A DNA stretch of 64,000 nt from Ziziphus jujuba (taxonomy: Eukaryota; Streptophyta; Magnoliopsida; Rosales; Rhamnaceae), in assembly GCF_031755915.1 (NCBI RefSeq), contig NC_083389.1, positions 2,472,001-2,536,000 on the forward strand, read 5' to 3'. The translations under genes were made by a program, and so were the position numbers. Positions 45,014-56,451 of this stretch are shown in pieces. The notes under the pieces are model-generated. The model was not told the DNA's origin. It did no database searches and saw only the letters and a list, made by a program, of their open reading frames with translations. Each line of letters begins with the position of its first letter. Position 1 is the first letter of the stretch.

Positions 45014-45893
45014 TCGTTTGATTCAAAGAATCTCCATTTCAAAACCGTACATGAGATTTTCATCTCATACAGCTCCTCCTTTATATGCATAATGAGAATA
45101 ATACATGGAATCCACAAAGATTGAAATGAAATAGTCTCATTTTTAACTTGTAACAAACATGGGCTTTTTCTTTCATGTTTCAAGAAAGATGAGTTTTGGC
45201 CTGTTTTAATTTATATATAAATTAAAAACCTATAAATAAAAAAAGTCACTAAACTTATTGGACTAACTTCTCATTGATGTATTGTTTCATCGGGATCCAA
45301 TCCAAATCACGATGTAATTTTCTTGTTCCTGAATGGTCTTCTTCAACTTTTTTTAGGTTTAGGCTCTACTCCAAGTAAAGATATGCCCGATTTGGATTTG
45401 AACAAATAGGAAAAATGCCTCAATACCATGTCCTTTTGCTACAACTTCTTTTTTTTTTTTTTTTATATTCCATGTTTCCCGCTAAATAGTAAATATTCAA
45501 TGCATTCTTCACATGACTCAATTGATTAACATTTTGAGATCATTATTATATATTATAAATGGAAAATCTTTATAAATAGAATATGATATAACTGGTAATT
45601 ATAGATATATTACCAATTGGTTTTTTTTTTTTTTTCTAAACGAAGCCTGTATATTAATATTATATTTCATTTTTTTTTGTCTAACCAAGCCAACCATAAA
45701 TTATAAATTATTATAATTAAGAATATTAATCTATATACGCCACTAAAAAATAGTTTAAATTGCACTTCACTGTATTTCACGCTCCAAATTTTTGATGATT
45801 CAATCAACCTTTCTTGGGCGAAAGAGAGGATATCTCGATCAGGTAAGAGAACGGGGAAATACCGTATGACCAAATATATCTAACAAGTTGCAC
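45014..45893 (-). other. ycf3 intron 1 remnant joined to clpP intron 1
   Basis: The right end is the start of clpP intron 1 (GTGCAACTTG on the minus strand at 45893). The left end is the 3' part of ycf3 intron 1, with the domain V sequence GTATGAGATGAAAATCTCAT on the minus strand. Somewhere between, a junction skips the plastid genes normally lying between ycf3 and clpP. I could not place it exactly. Long T runs lie at 45449-45463 and 45620-45636. Confidence 0.6.
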
Positions 45894-45964
45894 TATGTGT
45901 CAATCCACGATGCATCTTCCTCTCCAGGGTTTCATAAAGGAACTTTTGGAACACCAATAAGCAT
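45894..45964 (-). pseudogene. clpP: clpP exon 1 only
   Basis: 71 bases, the usual length of plastid clpP exon 1, starting ATGCTTATTGGTGTTCCAAAAG at 45964 and stopping at the group II intron start (GTGCAAC). ClpP is the proteolytic subunit of the plastid Clp protease. Exons 2 and 3 are absent. A base change and small indel damage the middle (FRSPGEED region reads as KPWRGR in frame). Confidence 0.88.
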
Positions 45965-46402
45965 TGAATGAGATAAAAATTAATTACTATAGCTCACTTT
46001 GATGTGAAAGCGTAACAATGTATTTATTGTCTTAATAATATTGTGCTTTATCCTATTTTATCCATAGATCTAATAAGTTTATAGAAAAGGAAGATAGAAA
46101 TACTAAAGGAAAATTCTTTTAAATAGGTCCTTTGAATGACGAAAAAAAAAATATAAATGCAGTCACTCATATAAAAGGTATCAACCTCTTACCATTGCGT
46201 ATTGGTACTTATCGGGTGTAGAATAGATCTGCTTCCTTTTGTTCCTACAAAAAAAATTGTTCCATTATTACAAAAATAATAGAACAAATATTAATCCTTT
46301 CCCCGAGATAATCCACTCAAAAGGGAAAGTCTATAGTATAGTTTTCTTCGAGTTCAATAAAGTTACATAGTATTTATTTTTTGTTGATAGAGGGGTATTT
46401 CC
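45965..46402. other. Plastid clpP-psbB spacer
   Basis: Intergenic plastid DNA of the usual order and length. No gene is seen. Confidence 0.65.
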
Positions 46403-47903
46403 ATGGGTTGCCTTGGTATCATGTTCATACCATCGTATTGAATGATCTTGGACGTTTGCTTGCTGTCCATATAATGCATACAACTCTAGTTGCTTGTTGG
46501 GCCGATTCGATGGCTCTATAAAAATTAGTGATTTTTGATCCCTCTGACCCTGTTCTAGATCCAATGTGGAGACAAGGGATGTTTGTTATACCCTTCATGA
46601 CTCGTTTAGGAATAACCAATTCATGGGGCGGTTGGAGTATCATAGGAAGGACTATAATGAATACAGGTATTTGGAGTTACGAAGGCATGGCCGGTGCACA
46701 TATTGTGTTTTATGGCTTATGCTTTTTGGCAGCTATATGGCACTGGGTGTATTTGGATCTAGAAATATTTTGTGATGAATGTACAGGAAAACCCTCTTTG
46801 GATTTGCCCAAAATCTTTGGAATTCATTTATTTCTTGAAAAGCTGGCTTACTTTGGTTTTGGCGCATTTCATGTAACAGGATTGTATGGTCCACGAATAT
46901 GGGTATCCAATCCTTATGGACTAACCGGAAGGGTACAATTTGTAAATTTGGCATGGGGTGTGGAAGGCTTTGATCCTTTTGTTCTAGGAGGAATAACCTC
47001 TCATCATATTGCAGCAGGGACCTTGGGCATATTGGCGTGTCTATTCCATCTATACAAAGGATTACGTATGGGAAATATTGAAACCGCCCTTTCTAGTAGT
47101 ATCACTGCTGTCTTTTTTGCAGCTTTTGTTGTTGCTGGAACTCTGTGGTATGGTTCGGTAACTACCCGATAGAATTATTTGGTCCCACTTGTTATCAATG
47201 GGATTAAGGATACTTTCCATAAGAAATATATTGATGAGTTGGTGTTGGGCTAGTCAAAAATCAAAGTTTATCCGAAGCTTGGTCTAAAATTCCTAAAAAA
47301 TTAGCTTTTTATGATTACATCGGAAATAATCCAACAAACGGGGGATTATTCCGAGTAGGCTCAATGGACAATGGGGATGGAATTGCTATTGGGTGGTTAG
47401 GACACCCTATTTTTAGAGATAAAGAGGGTCATGAACTTTTTGTATGTTGTATGCCTACTTTTTTTGAAACATTTTCAGTTATTTTGGTAGATGGAGATGG
47501 AATTGTTAGAGCCGATGTTCCTTTTGGACGGGTCGAATCGAAATACAGTGTCGAACAAGTAGGTGGAACTGTTGAGTTCTATGGCGGCGAACTCAATGGA
47601 GTCAGTTCTAGTGATCCCGCTACTGTGAAAAAATATGCTAAACGTGCTAAATTGGGTGAAATTCTTGAATTGCATCATGCTACTTTGAAATCTGACAGTG
47701 TTTTTCATAGCAGTCCAAGGGGTTGGTTTACTTTTGGACATGCTTCATTTGCTTTGCTGTTTTTCTTCAGACATATTGGGCATGGTGCTAGAACCTTGTT
47801 CAGGGATGTTTTTGCTGGTATTGACCCCGATTTGGATGCTCAAGTAGAATTTGGAGCATTCCAAAAACTTGGAGATCCAACTACAAGAAGACAAGTAATC
47901 TGA
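46403..47903 (+). pseudogene. psbB: psbB pseudogene with long open pieces
   Basis: The CP47 core antenna protein of photosystem II. Start at 46403 ([12 protein letters not shown] in place of MGLPWYRVHTVV, after indels) and stop TGA 47901-47903. An early stop occurs near 46515. From 46528 the frame is open for 214 codons ([35 protein letters not shown] ... [12 protein letters not shown]), then stops and frameshifts near 47172-47360. It is open again for 179 codons to the end ([26 protein letters not shown] ... [13 protein letters not shown]). Eleven codons around LSVRPPQ are missing near 47050. Length is close to the normal 1.5 kb. Confidence 0.95.
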
Positions 47904-48073
47904 TAGAATATTGTTTTGTTGTTTTTCATTTTTAGTTTTGTGAGTAGGATACCAGACAAATATCAATTTGAATCGATACCTTTTCTTTGACTCTTACTCT
48001 TTCTTTATATGGGAGATGACCCCAAATAAATAGGAATGGAAGCTATAATAGTATGTAAACCACGATTGAATCT

Positions 48074-48176
48074 ATGGAAGCATTGGTTTATACATTCCTC
48101 TTAGTCTAAACTTTAGGAATAATTTTTTTCGCTATCTTTTTTTGGAGAACCACCTAAAGTTCCAACTAAAAATGTG
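48074..48176 (+). pseudogene. psbT: psbT pseudogene
   Basis: PsbT is a one-helix photosystem II subunit of about 33-35 residues. It reads MEALVYTFLLV, then a TAA in place of the serine codon, then TLGIIFFAIFFWRTT-type sequence with a frameshift before the VPTKN end. It lies between psbB and psbN as in plastomes. Confidence 0.9.
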
Positions 48177-48201
48177 AAATGATTTTTCATTATCTCAATT
48201 G

Positions 48202-48241
48202 AAAGTAATGAGCCACTCAATATTCAGAGTCTCATTACTTT
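48202..48241. terminator. psbT/psbN convergent hairpin
   Basis: AAAGTAATGAG at 48202-48212 pairs perfectly with CTCATTACTTT at 48231-48241. It lies between the convergent psbT and psbN 3' ends, where plastids carry a known inverted repeat. Confidence 0.75.
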
Positions 48242-48243
48242 AA

Positions 48244-48387
<144 letters not shown>

Positions 48388-49257
48388 TCAATACGACAAT
48401 GGGTCTATGATAAAATCATTTATTTACAAACGGTATACAAAGTCAACAGATCTTAATGAATATAAAATATGATTCATGGCTACACAAATCGTTGAGAGTG
48501 TTGAAGTGTGGCAATTTTGGCACTTGATGGTGCATGCACCGGTTAGCATGCACACCTTGGTATCACCTCCTTTCCTTTTATGAGTTTATATATTTTTTTT
48601 TGTATATTTTTAATTGATGTGAGGTACATTTGGATAATGTTTTGTGCCTAAGTTATGTATGCAAAAGCATAGGCAAAACTATGCACAAAAGAGTAGGAAC
48701 GTTATGCTTGAAATGCCTATGGTGTTGGATTCATGATTTCCAGCAACATAGGTCCACTGTTTATCTTATATCTTAGGTTTCAAATGGATTTTGGGGCTGA
48801 AATTTTGAGGGATGTGTAAAGACATATAGAGGCGACAATGTTTCAAATTTTAGGTCAAAATGACATGGGGAAGTCCATTTTCTATTCTAAACAGATTGCT
48901 GTATCTGATGGGCCCAGTATGCAGAGTATAGGTCAGTGTTGGAGCTGTTTGGCCAGTGATCCAGTTCCAAAACCTTCTTAGCTCTTGAAGCAATATTTAT
49001 TGATGACCAAGCATACCTCAAACCAAGTTTCATAAGCAGATACAAAGGGAACTAAGTAGGTGAAGCTAGTTTGATTGTTTACCCAAACTAGTTAAACAAT
49101 AGAAACTTAATTCAAACCATGTGCCACTTTTTACTATATTTGGAATAGACATGTTGCAGCTGGTTTTTACCTCTTTCGTGTATGAAAATTTAGGTGTTGG
49201 CCATTTTACTTTTTAAATTTCAAATGCTTTACTCATTTTGTAAGCTCACATGCTTGG

Positions 49258-49726
49258 TGTCACGGTCCCACTGTTCTAAGCGTACAACGGGGCCGTGCGG
49301 TGCTTACTCGCCCCTCGCAGGTAGTAAGCCAACCATTAATATCCCTCGCAAGTATATAACCCACACGATATTAGTATTGTGCATGCACCAAGCAAGCAAT
49401 AAAATAAAACATGTAATCACACAATCGTTAGAAAAGGGTCAATAAACAAGGCAACAATACGATGAAACACGCTATCAAGAGTTCTCACCTATGCTAGTGG
49501 TCTAGCCCAACAACTTGCCGACTAGCCACCCCCCTCCAAAGAGCTTATCGGGCCATTTTCATTCCGACAGGAATACATATCAAAATATGCGAGGAATCAT
49601 AATGGCACTATTGCCTATAACAAAAGCTAGAAATCCAAGCAAGTGACCATGGGCTTGACTAATGACCCTGGATGAACTTGGCTTGGTATTTACAATCAAA
49701 ATGTGGAGGTGTGTGCGACTCTTACA
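49258..49726 (-). repeat. 3' LTR of gypsy element III
   Basis: 469 bases, plus-strand termini TGTCACGG and CTTACA. Compared with the other LTR it lacks a segment of about 65 bases (near 53885-53945 there) and has about 30 extra bases near 49295-49325. Confidence 0.9.
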
Positions 49727-49743
49727 TCCTCCCCCACTCATTC
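49727..49743 (-). promoter_or_regulatory. Polypurine tract of element III
   Basis: The minus strand reads GAATGAGTGGGGGAGGA directly upstream of the 3' LTR. It overlaps the last codons of the polyprotein. Confidence 0.85.
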
Positions 49744-52316
49744 TATGGACGCCCTCGACGACTCCGCTGCTTTGAACTCCTCGATCTGCTGCTTGTAGGG
49801 TGCCAAGTTGCCTTCCTTCTCCCAGCTAGTTTCTTCTTCTCCTAGTCCCTTCCACTCGATGAGGTACTCTCGTACTGGCTGTCGATGCATGCTTCTGGTT
49901 CTTTCTGCAAGGATCTCCTCCACTTCCTTGGTTGTCTTCGGCAGCTTGGTCTTGACTTTGGCTCTTGCTGGAGTGTTGCGCGCTGGATCTTCCTTGTCGG
50001 CATAGTATGGCTTGAGGTTGTTGACGTGGAATACCAGGTGCACGCCTATCCTACTTTGGCAATTATCAGCATTGGTCCCTCATATTTTCTCATCAACCTG
50101 GGGTCTCTATCCCTTAGCCAGCGAAATTGCTCTCGAGTTAGCTTAACCATCACCATATCCCCCGCATTGAACTCTAGGGGCCGCCGGTCTTTGTTTGCCA
50201 ATTTCTTCATCCGATTTGCCGCCTTCTCCAAGTAGGCCCTGGCTATTTCCATGTTGTTCTTCCACTATTTGGTGAAGTTAAAAGCCCTTGGGTTCTTGCC
50301 TTGGTACTCATCGACTGTGTATGGGAGTGAGGTCTTCTAGCCGTTAACTATTTCGAATGGGCACTTACTTGTGGGAGATCCCTTCTGTGCGTTGAAGCAA
50401 AATTGAGCTATATCAAGGAGTTTCGCCCAATTCTTCTGGTTGGCACTAACAAAGTGTCGTAGGTACTCCTCCAACATGCCATTGAATCTTTTCGTCTGCC
50501 CATCCATTTATGGGTGATAACTGGAGGAGATGTTGAGCTGGGACCTAAGAAGCTTGAATAGTTCTATCCAAAAAGATCCCATGAACTTTGCATCTCTATC
50601 GCTTACAATGCGTCGGGGCACACCCCAATATTTCACCACAAACTTGAAGAATAAGTGGGCGGTTTCCTCGGCCGTACAGTACTTTGAGGCAGGGATGAAT
50701 GTTGCATATTTTGAGAATCGATCCACAATAACCAAAATACTTGAAAGATCCCCGATCTTTGGAAGGTTGGTGATTAAATCAATTGACACACTCTCCCATG
50801 GGTGTGACAGGACGAATAGAGGTTCCAACAGCCCTGGTGGTTTATGCCTCTCCACTTTGTCCTGTTGGCACACAAGACAGATTCGGATGTAGTCTATAAT
50901 ATCGTCACGTATCTGTGGCCAATAATATCCCTTTTTTATTAAGGCATACGTCCTTTACCACCTCGGATGTCCAGCCCACAAAGTGTCATGGCGTTCTCTC
51001 ATTAACATCTTTCTTAGGTCTCCAGCCTTCGGGACAAACAACCTATTTCCTTTTGTCCATAGTAAACCATCCTCCTCCCAAAATTGATGAGTTTTTCCCT
51101 CCTTGAACAGTTTGAGGATATTTTGGGCACATTGATCTCCCCCTAGATGCTGCTTTATCAGCTCTCGCATTGAAGTCGCGATAGTACTCGCAGCCATGTT
51201 AGCCAACACCCTTAGTGCCGCAAGCTCTGTCTTATGACTTAGGGCAGCCGTTGCCTGGTTTTTGGTCCTCGCTTTGTGCTCGAAATGGAGGTCAAACTCC
51301 GCAATGAATTCCTGCCAACGAGTTTGTTTTGGGGTTAGTTTTGGTTGTGTAAGGAAGTGACTAACGGCTGAGTTATCAATCTTTACTACAAAGCTTGACC
51401 CCAATAAGTAGTGCCTCCAAGTTCTTAAACAATGAATTACAGCAAGCATCTCCTTTTTTTTAATCGTATAGTTTCTTTCTATCGCTGATAACTTCCTGCT
51501 TTCGTAGGCGACAGGATGACCATCTTGGAGAAGGTCTCCACCTAAAGCAAAGTTAGATGCATCAGTTTGGACTTCGAAAGATCTTGTGATGTCCAGCACG
51601 GCCAACACCGGGTCTTTCATCATTGCTTCCTTTAGATCCTGGAATGCACCCTCACATTCCTTGCTCCACTCCCAAGGCACCTCCTTCTTTAGCAATTCCA
51701 TTAGGGGAGTTGCTTTCTTCGAGTACCCTTTTACGAAACGACGGTAGTAATTTGCCAATCCCAGAAATGATCTAAGTTCTTTCACATTAGCGGGAGTTTT
51801 CCACTCTTGGATGGCATTTACCTTCTCCATGTCCATACGGATCTTCCCCTCCTCAATGATGTGTCCCAGAAACTTGATTTGTCTCCTGCCAAATGCACAT
51901 TTTTCCTTCTTCACAAATAATTGATTTTCTTGGAGTCTCTGGAATACCATTCAAATGTGTTCGACATGTTCTTCCAAGGTAGGGCTAAAGATTACAATGT
52001 CGTCATGGTACACCACCACAAATTTGTCAAGGAGGTCTCGAAATACCTGGTTCATGAGAGTGCAAAATGTTGCTGGTGCATTCATCAATCCAAAAGGCAT
52101 CACCAGGAATTTGAAGGCTCCGTATCGTGTAACACAAGTGGTTTTCTCTTCGTCTCCTTCAGCGATTCTCACTTGGTAGTATCCCGATCTCAAATCCAAT
52201 TTAGTAAAAAATTTGGCTCCACTTAGCTGGTCGAACAAGTCAGCTACTAAAGGGATTGGGTACTTGTTTCGCACCGTGACCTTGTTCAATCTCTGAACAA
52301 AAGTTGTGGGTGGCAC
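49738..52316 (-). pseudogene. Element III pol: RT, RNase H, integrase, chromodomain
   Basis: RT begins near 52316 ([41 protein letters not shown]) with the active site as YHDD ([11 protein letters not shown]) rather than the usual YVDD/YLDD. After one TGA (51951-51953) a 331-codon frame covers the RT thumb and RNase H ([26 protein letters not shown]) to 50955. Integrase follows: the WESVSIDLITNLPKIGD core at 50508-50873, and MVMVKLTREQFRW near 50150. The chromodomain is at 49738-50043 (VEEILAERTRSMHRQPVREYLIEWKGLGEEETSWE), with its aromatic residues retained. Several stops and frameshifts lie between. Confidence 0.9.
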
Positions 52317-53670
52317 ATGTGTCCACCATCACACTCTTTGCAGCCTTTCCATTTATTGCCGCATCCACGAACATAAGACCTTTTTCATTGGTCTTCCTTG
52401 CCTGAATGACCTGTCCATTAAGGGCATTCAAGAATCTCAGCACTCCCACTTGTGCGCCGTCTTCTCCTTCTTCTACTGCCTCTTCTTGCCCTCCTTCATG
52501 CTCTTGGGAGCGAATAGATGCTTGCAGAGCACTAAAAGCGGTCTTATGGGGGCATTCGCCCACTCTATGGGGACCATTATATAAGAAACATGTCAGACGT
52601 CGGGGTCTAAATCCGAATGCATTGGGGTTCCGCGGTTGAGGTTCTCTCATGTTCGAAGGTTTCCTATTGTCGCTTCCCCCAGGTCTTGTGAGATTGGTAG
52701 GCCTTAAGGGTCTACCGCTATTGCCATTTGAAGGAGGCGGTTGGGGCCTTCTATTGATGAGGCTCTCTGTTGAGTAGTCCATTAGGCGCTCCGCTGCCCC
52801 TAGCATTAAGGCTAAGTCTTGTACTCTCTGTCGTTGAAGTTCTGTCATAGCCCAAGGTTTCATCCCTTCCAGGAACTAAAAGAGCTTATCCTTCTCAGAC
52901 ATGTCATGTATATCGAGCATAAGTGCCGAGAAAGCTTTCACGTAGTCCCTTACATTACTGGTCTGTCTCAATTCTCTCAAATGTCACCCGGGTAATGCAG
53001 TCCACGTTCTCAGGAAGGAATTGGTTTTTGAGTTCCTTCTGTAGCTGGTCCCATGTGTCAATGATGCATCTGTTGTTTTTGATATCTTCGTATTTAGATC
53101 GCCACCACAGTTTTGCATCATTGGTTAGGTACTTGTAGCCATGGTCACCTTCGTTTCCTCCGAATCCGATTTTATTGCTTGAAAATATTGTTCCATATCA
53201 AACAAAAAGTTTTCGAGCTCCTTCGCATCTCGTGCCCCTCCATATGCTGGGGGCTCAGGCACTTTCATTCGTCCATAGTCCCCGCCCATTGGGACAGTAG
53301 GTCGATTTTCTACCACTCACATGGTGATGGCAAGCTTTGTGTTTATTTGCCCCATTTCAATCTTTAAGGATTCCATGGTGGCTCGAAAGTCCTCCATCAG
53401 TTAGTTGACCGTAGACATCAATCTCTCTATGGCCTCTTCCACTACTCCATCTCGCTCGCCCGCAATAGAGCTCGAAGGGCCAGTATTGCCCCACGGGGTT
53501 TGATTCCTCTCGAGTATGCTCACTCGACTGGCTGTGTCATCGATTGTATCCATATTTTCGAAGGCCTACTGCCAGTTGTGGCCTCTGATATGTGCATTTA
53601 CAACGCCAGCAAGCTCCCCGAGCTGCTGGTCGATGGTATCGAACCGCATTTCGTTTGTCAGCTTCAGCAT
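52240..53670 (-). pseudogene. Element III gag and protease remnant
   Basis: Starts near 53670 (MLKLTNEMRFDTIDQQLGEL), then MDTIDDTASRVSILERN at 53553 and PAYGGARDAKELENFLFDMEQYFQ (53200s), the gag core of chromoviruses. A 207-codon frame from 52863 includes MKPWAMTELQRQRVQDL and a zinc knuckle with its second Cys replaced (CFLYNGPHRVGECPH). It ends at the protease start, where DTG has become DTC ([10 protein letters not shown]). The rest of the protease is deleted. Confidence 0.85.
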
Positions 53671-53694
53671 CCTGTGTGAGTGACTCCCAACCCC

Positions 53695-53706
53695 GCTCTG
53701 ATACCA
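53695..53706 (-). promoter_or_regulatory. Primer binding site of element III
   Basis: The minus strand reads TGGTATCAGAGC, two bases inside the 5' LTR. Confidence 0.9.
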
Positions 53707-53708
53707 AC

Positions 53709-54206
53709 TGTCACAGTCCCACCATTCTAAGCGTACAACGGGGCCGTAAGCCAACCGTTAATATTCATCGCATGCAAATAACCCACACGATATTAGTATT
53801 ATGCATGCACCAAGCAAGCAATAAAATAAAGCATGTAATCACACAATCATTAGAAAAGGGTCAGTAAACAAGGCAACAATACGATGAAATGGAAATGTGT
53901 TCGTTTTATTCGGTCTCGATGGAGAGAACAACAGAGAGGTTTACAAGCACGCTATCAAGAGTTATCACCTATGCTAGTGGTCTAGCCCAACAACTCGCCG
54001 ACTAGCCATCCCCTTCCAAAGAGCTTATCGGGCCATTTTCATTCCGACAGGAATACATATCAAAATATGCGAGGAATCATAATGGCACTATTTCGTATAA
54101 CAAAAGCTAGAAATCCAAGCAAGTGATCATGAGCTTGACTAATGACCCTGGATGAACTTGGCTTGGTATTTACAATCAAAATGCAGAGGTGTGTGCGACT
54201 CTTACA
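53709..54206 (-). repeat. 5' LTR of gypsy element III
   Basis: 498 bases, TGTCACAG to CTTACA on the plus strand, homologous to 49258-49726 with the indels noted there. Confidence 0.9.
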
Positions 54207-54816
54207 CTGGGTATGTGTGAACTAGTTGTAATTTCAAGCTTATATTGTTAAATGTATGAGATGGCTACATATCCAAGCCTCATTTTTAAAAACCAACGTG
54301 GTACCTTTCTTCTCATCTCTTCTTCAACATCTTAGAATACTCTAGGAACCCTAAAAACCAGAAAACACCATATCCAAAACCTAAAAACACAACTCACACA
54401 CAACCATTCCTAAGAGCATCACCAAAAGCTTGCTTGTTGCTAACACTTCAAGCTAACTTGGTCTTGGTCATAACCTACTCACCCCAACAAAGAATATTTC
54501 TAGATTTGGTCTAAGATGAACTGCTATAGGGAGTTTATTGAAACCATTGAATTCAGAATACGGTAAAGTAGCTCTTGGGTGGGGAACTACTCCTTTGATG
54601 GGTATTGCAATGGCCCTTTTTATGGTATTCCTATATACTATTTTGGAGATTTATAATTCTTCCATTTTATTTGACGGAATTGGAATGAATTAGATTCACA
54701 AGAACTAGTAACTAGCTTTTCAATACAAAGTGAAGCATTAAGGTCTCTGATTTTGATCCCATTCTATTTTGGTAGTTCGATCGTGAAATTTCTTTGTTCC
54801 TATAGTTCCGGAATAT

Positions 54817-55955
54817 GAGTGGGTGGCTTATTATAATTGATCCTGTGGATAGTACAGAGAATGCGTCTGTCATCTTGATAGAGATGGTTTTACTTCGTCA
54901 GATATTCATTCTAGTATTTAAACCACAGAATATAGAAAATAGATTCCAAAGTATTAATAGCACTATGATTCATCCTTAATATTCAAACCACGAGTCCAGA
55001 CTTCCTTTTTTTTTTTTTTCCTTTTTTTCAAAGAGTTAGATTTAAAAATTATAAATCAAAATATTTTTATTTTTTCAAACTCCTATTTATGCTTATTTTG
55101 ATCGAAGGACAAGGGTGTCGTTGGATTTTTATTCATTCTAGTTATTCATTGAATAAATGATGATCCAACAGTTCTTACTCAAGGAATTTTTGGAATTAGT
55201 TTATAAAGAAAGGGTTTTATGGAATCATCGTGGTTCTAGTATGAATCTGGGGTTTTAACCGATTCAGAGGATCTTAGCAAGAGAATTCCTATCAATATCA
55301 ATAATAAAGAAAACAGTAGTTAAAGGTGCATTACACACAATAAAAAAAACTATAAAGTAGGTAAAAAGCAGATTCAAGAGGCCTATAATCATCACACAGA
55401 GACAAATAAGCCAACTTGATATTTTGGCATTATAACCACAAGAAAGAACTTTCAGATTTTTATTCTTTTGTATCTTCAGAAACGATTGAATCAGAGGATT
55501 AAGAAGTTTCGAACTTAACTTTCTATTACACATATCTGGTAAAACTAGTATTTTGGTGTTTCTGTTTGAGCCGTACGAGATGAAATTCTCATATACAGTT
55601 CTTGGGGGTGGGGGGGGGGGGGGTTGTGGGAGGGTCTGCTCTATTTACCTATCCCAATAAAATCTATGGTTGGTTCAAAGAACATCTTAAGATCAAGGCA
55701 ATTGTAGCTGATATAACTAGTATATATGTTCCTCCTCATGTCAACATTTTTTATTGTCTAAGCGAAATTACACTTAGTTGTTTTTTAGTACAAGTAGCTA
55801 TAGGGTTTACTATGACTTTATATTACCGTCCGACCGCTATGGATGCTTTTTCTTCTATTCAATATATAATGACTGAAGCTAACATTGGTTGGTTAAATCG
55901 ATTAGTTCATTGATGGTCGACCAGTATGATGGTCCTAATGATGATCCCGAAGTAT
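54817..55955 (+). pseudogene. petB: petB pseudogene, 3' half missing
   Basis: Cytochrome b6 of the plastid cytochrome b6f complex. The tiny exon 1 (ATGAGT) is at about 54817. The group II intron ends with a domain V hairpin at about 55568-55600 (GAGCCGTACGAGATG...). Exon 2 begins near 55648 ([59 protein letters not shown]) and reaches [11 protein letters not shown] stop then follows in place of R, and a little more (STSMMVLMMI) before homology ends near 55955. A G-run of 14 lies at 55610-55623. About half of the 215-residue protein is absent, including haem-binding histidines of the second half. Confidence 0.92.
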
Positions 55956-56451
55956 GTTCTATATATTTCACTTAGTTAATGGAAATGTTTTCTTTTCCTT
56001 TGCATTGACTCAATTTATTATACTATCAGAGTGAAACAAGGGATCTAAAGAAGAATATGAAGAATAAGGGCTAAACTAGATTAGTAACAAGTAAATCCTT
56101 TGTATGTAAAAAGTTTTAATATTCTTGAGGATAAAATCCAACTGCAAGGTCTGAGACGACCCAGAAAGCACTTGATCATGATTTGTAAGCCCACTTGGGT
56201 ATTGAACATTTATCTGTAAGAACTAAATTCCTTACAATGGATGGTTGTTGAAACTCCGAAAAAGGAAATTTGGTAAATGTTTTCTTACTCTTACATAGAA
56301 TCATTCATATAGATGTGGATACCATATCAATTTTTTTATTTTTTATATGGATCTATTTGGTTCGTTTGATTCTTGCTCGAGCCAGATGATTAAAAATTAT
56401 TATGTCCAGTTCTTTTGTAGGATGGATCTAGAATAATTCATCTATCCTAAT
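55956..56451 (+). other. petD intron remnant
   Basis: Sequence leading into petD exon 2, ending with a domain V-like hairpin (GAGCCAGATGATTAAAAATT at about 56379). This marks it as the 3' part of the petD group II intron. petD exon 1 and the 3' half of petB are deleted. Confidence 0.75.

Larger units (their letters stand above)
49258..54206 (-). mobile_element. Gypsy element III, chromodomain-containing (chromovirus)
   Basis: A 4,949-base minus-strand element with LTRs TGTCACGG...CTTACA on the plus strand, an initiator tRNA-Met primer site, gag, RT-RNase H, integrase and a C-terminal chromodomain. The target-site duplication is CTTGG (49253-49257) against CTGGG (54207-54211), one mismatch. 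The protease-RT N-terminal region is deleted: the protease start ([10 protein letters not shown]) is followed almost directly by RT motif 2. The chromodomain places it among chromoviruses, and its RT differs clearly from elements I and II. I cannot name the clade with confidence (Tekay or Galadriel type possible). Confidence 0.9.
48499..54489. mobile_element. Solo LTR (TGTTG...CAACA), interrupted by gypsy element III
   Basis: The two pieces 48499-49257 and 54207-54489 together form about 1.04 kb bounded by TGTTG and CAACA, an inverted terminal pair typical of LTRs. It sits in psbH between GAGAG (48494-48498) and AAGAA (54490-54494). There is no coding domain and no internal region. It is unrelated by eye to the CRM-like LTRs. 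Strand and superfamily cannot be decided from the sequence alone. The later insertion of element III splits it at CTTGG/CTGGG. Confidence 0.7.
48476..54693 (+). pseudogene. psbH: psbH pseudogene split by nested retrotransposons
   Basis: PsbH is a 73-residue photosystem II phosphoprotein. The first codons lie at 48476-48498 (MATQIVE) and the rest at 54490-54693 ([54 protein letters not shown], stop TAG). In between sit a solo LTR and a chromovirus nested inside it. The flanks GAGAG and AAGAA look like a decayed duplication of an original GAGAA. Confidence 0.92.

Noticed and set aside
49295..49460. Possible tandem or CRISPR-like repeats because similar sequence recurs near 53740-53900.
   Set aside because: The two places are the paired LTRs of element III, not a spaced repeat array.
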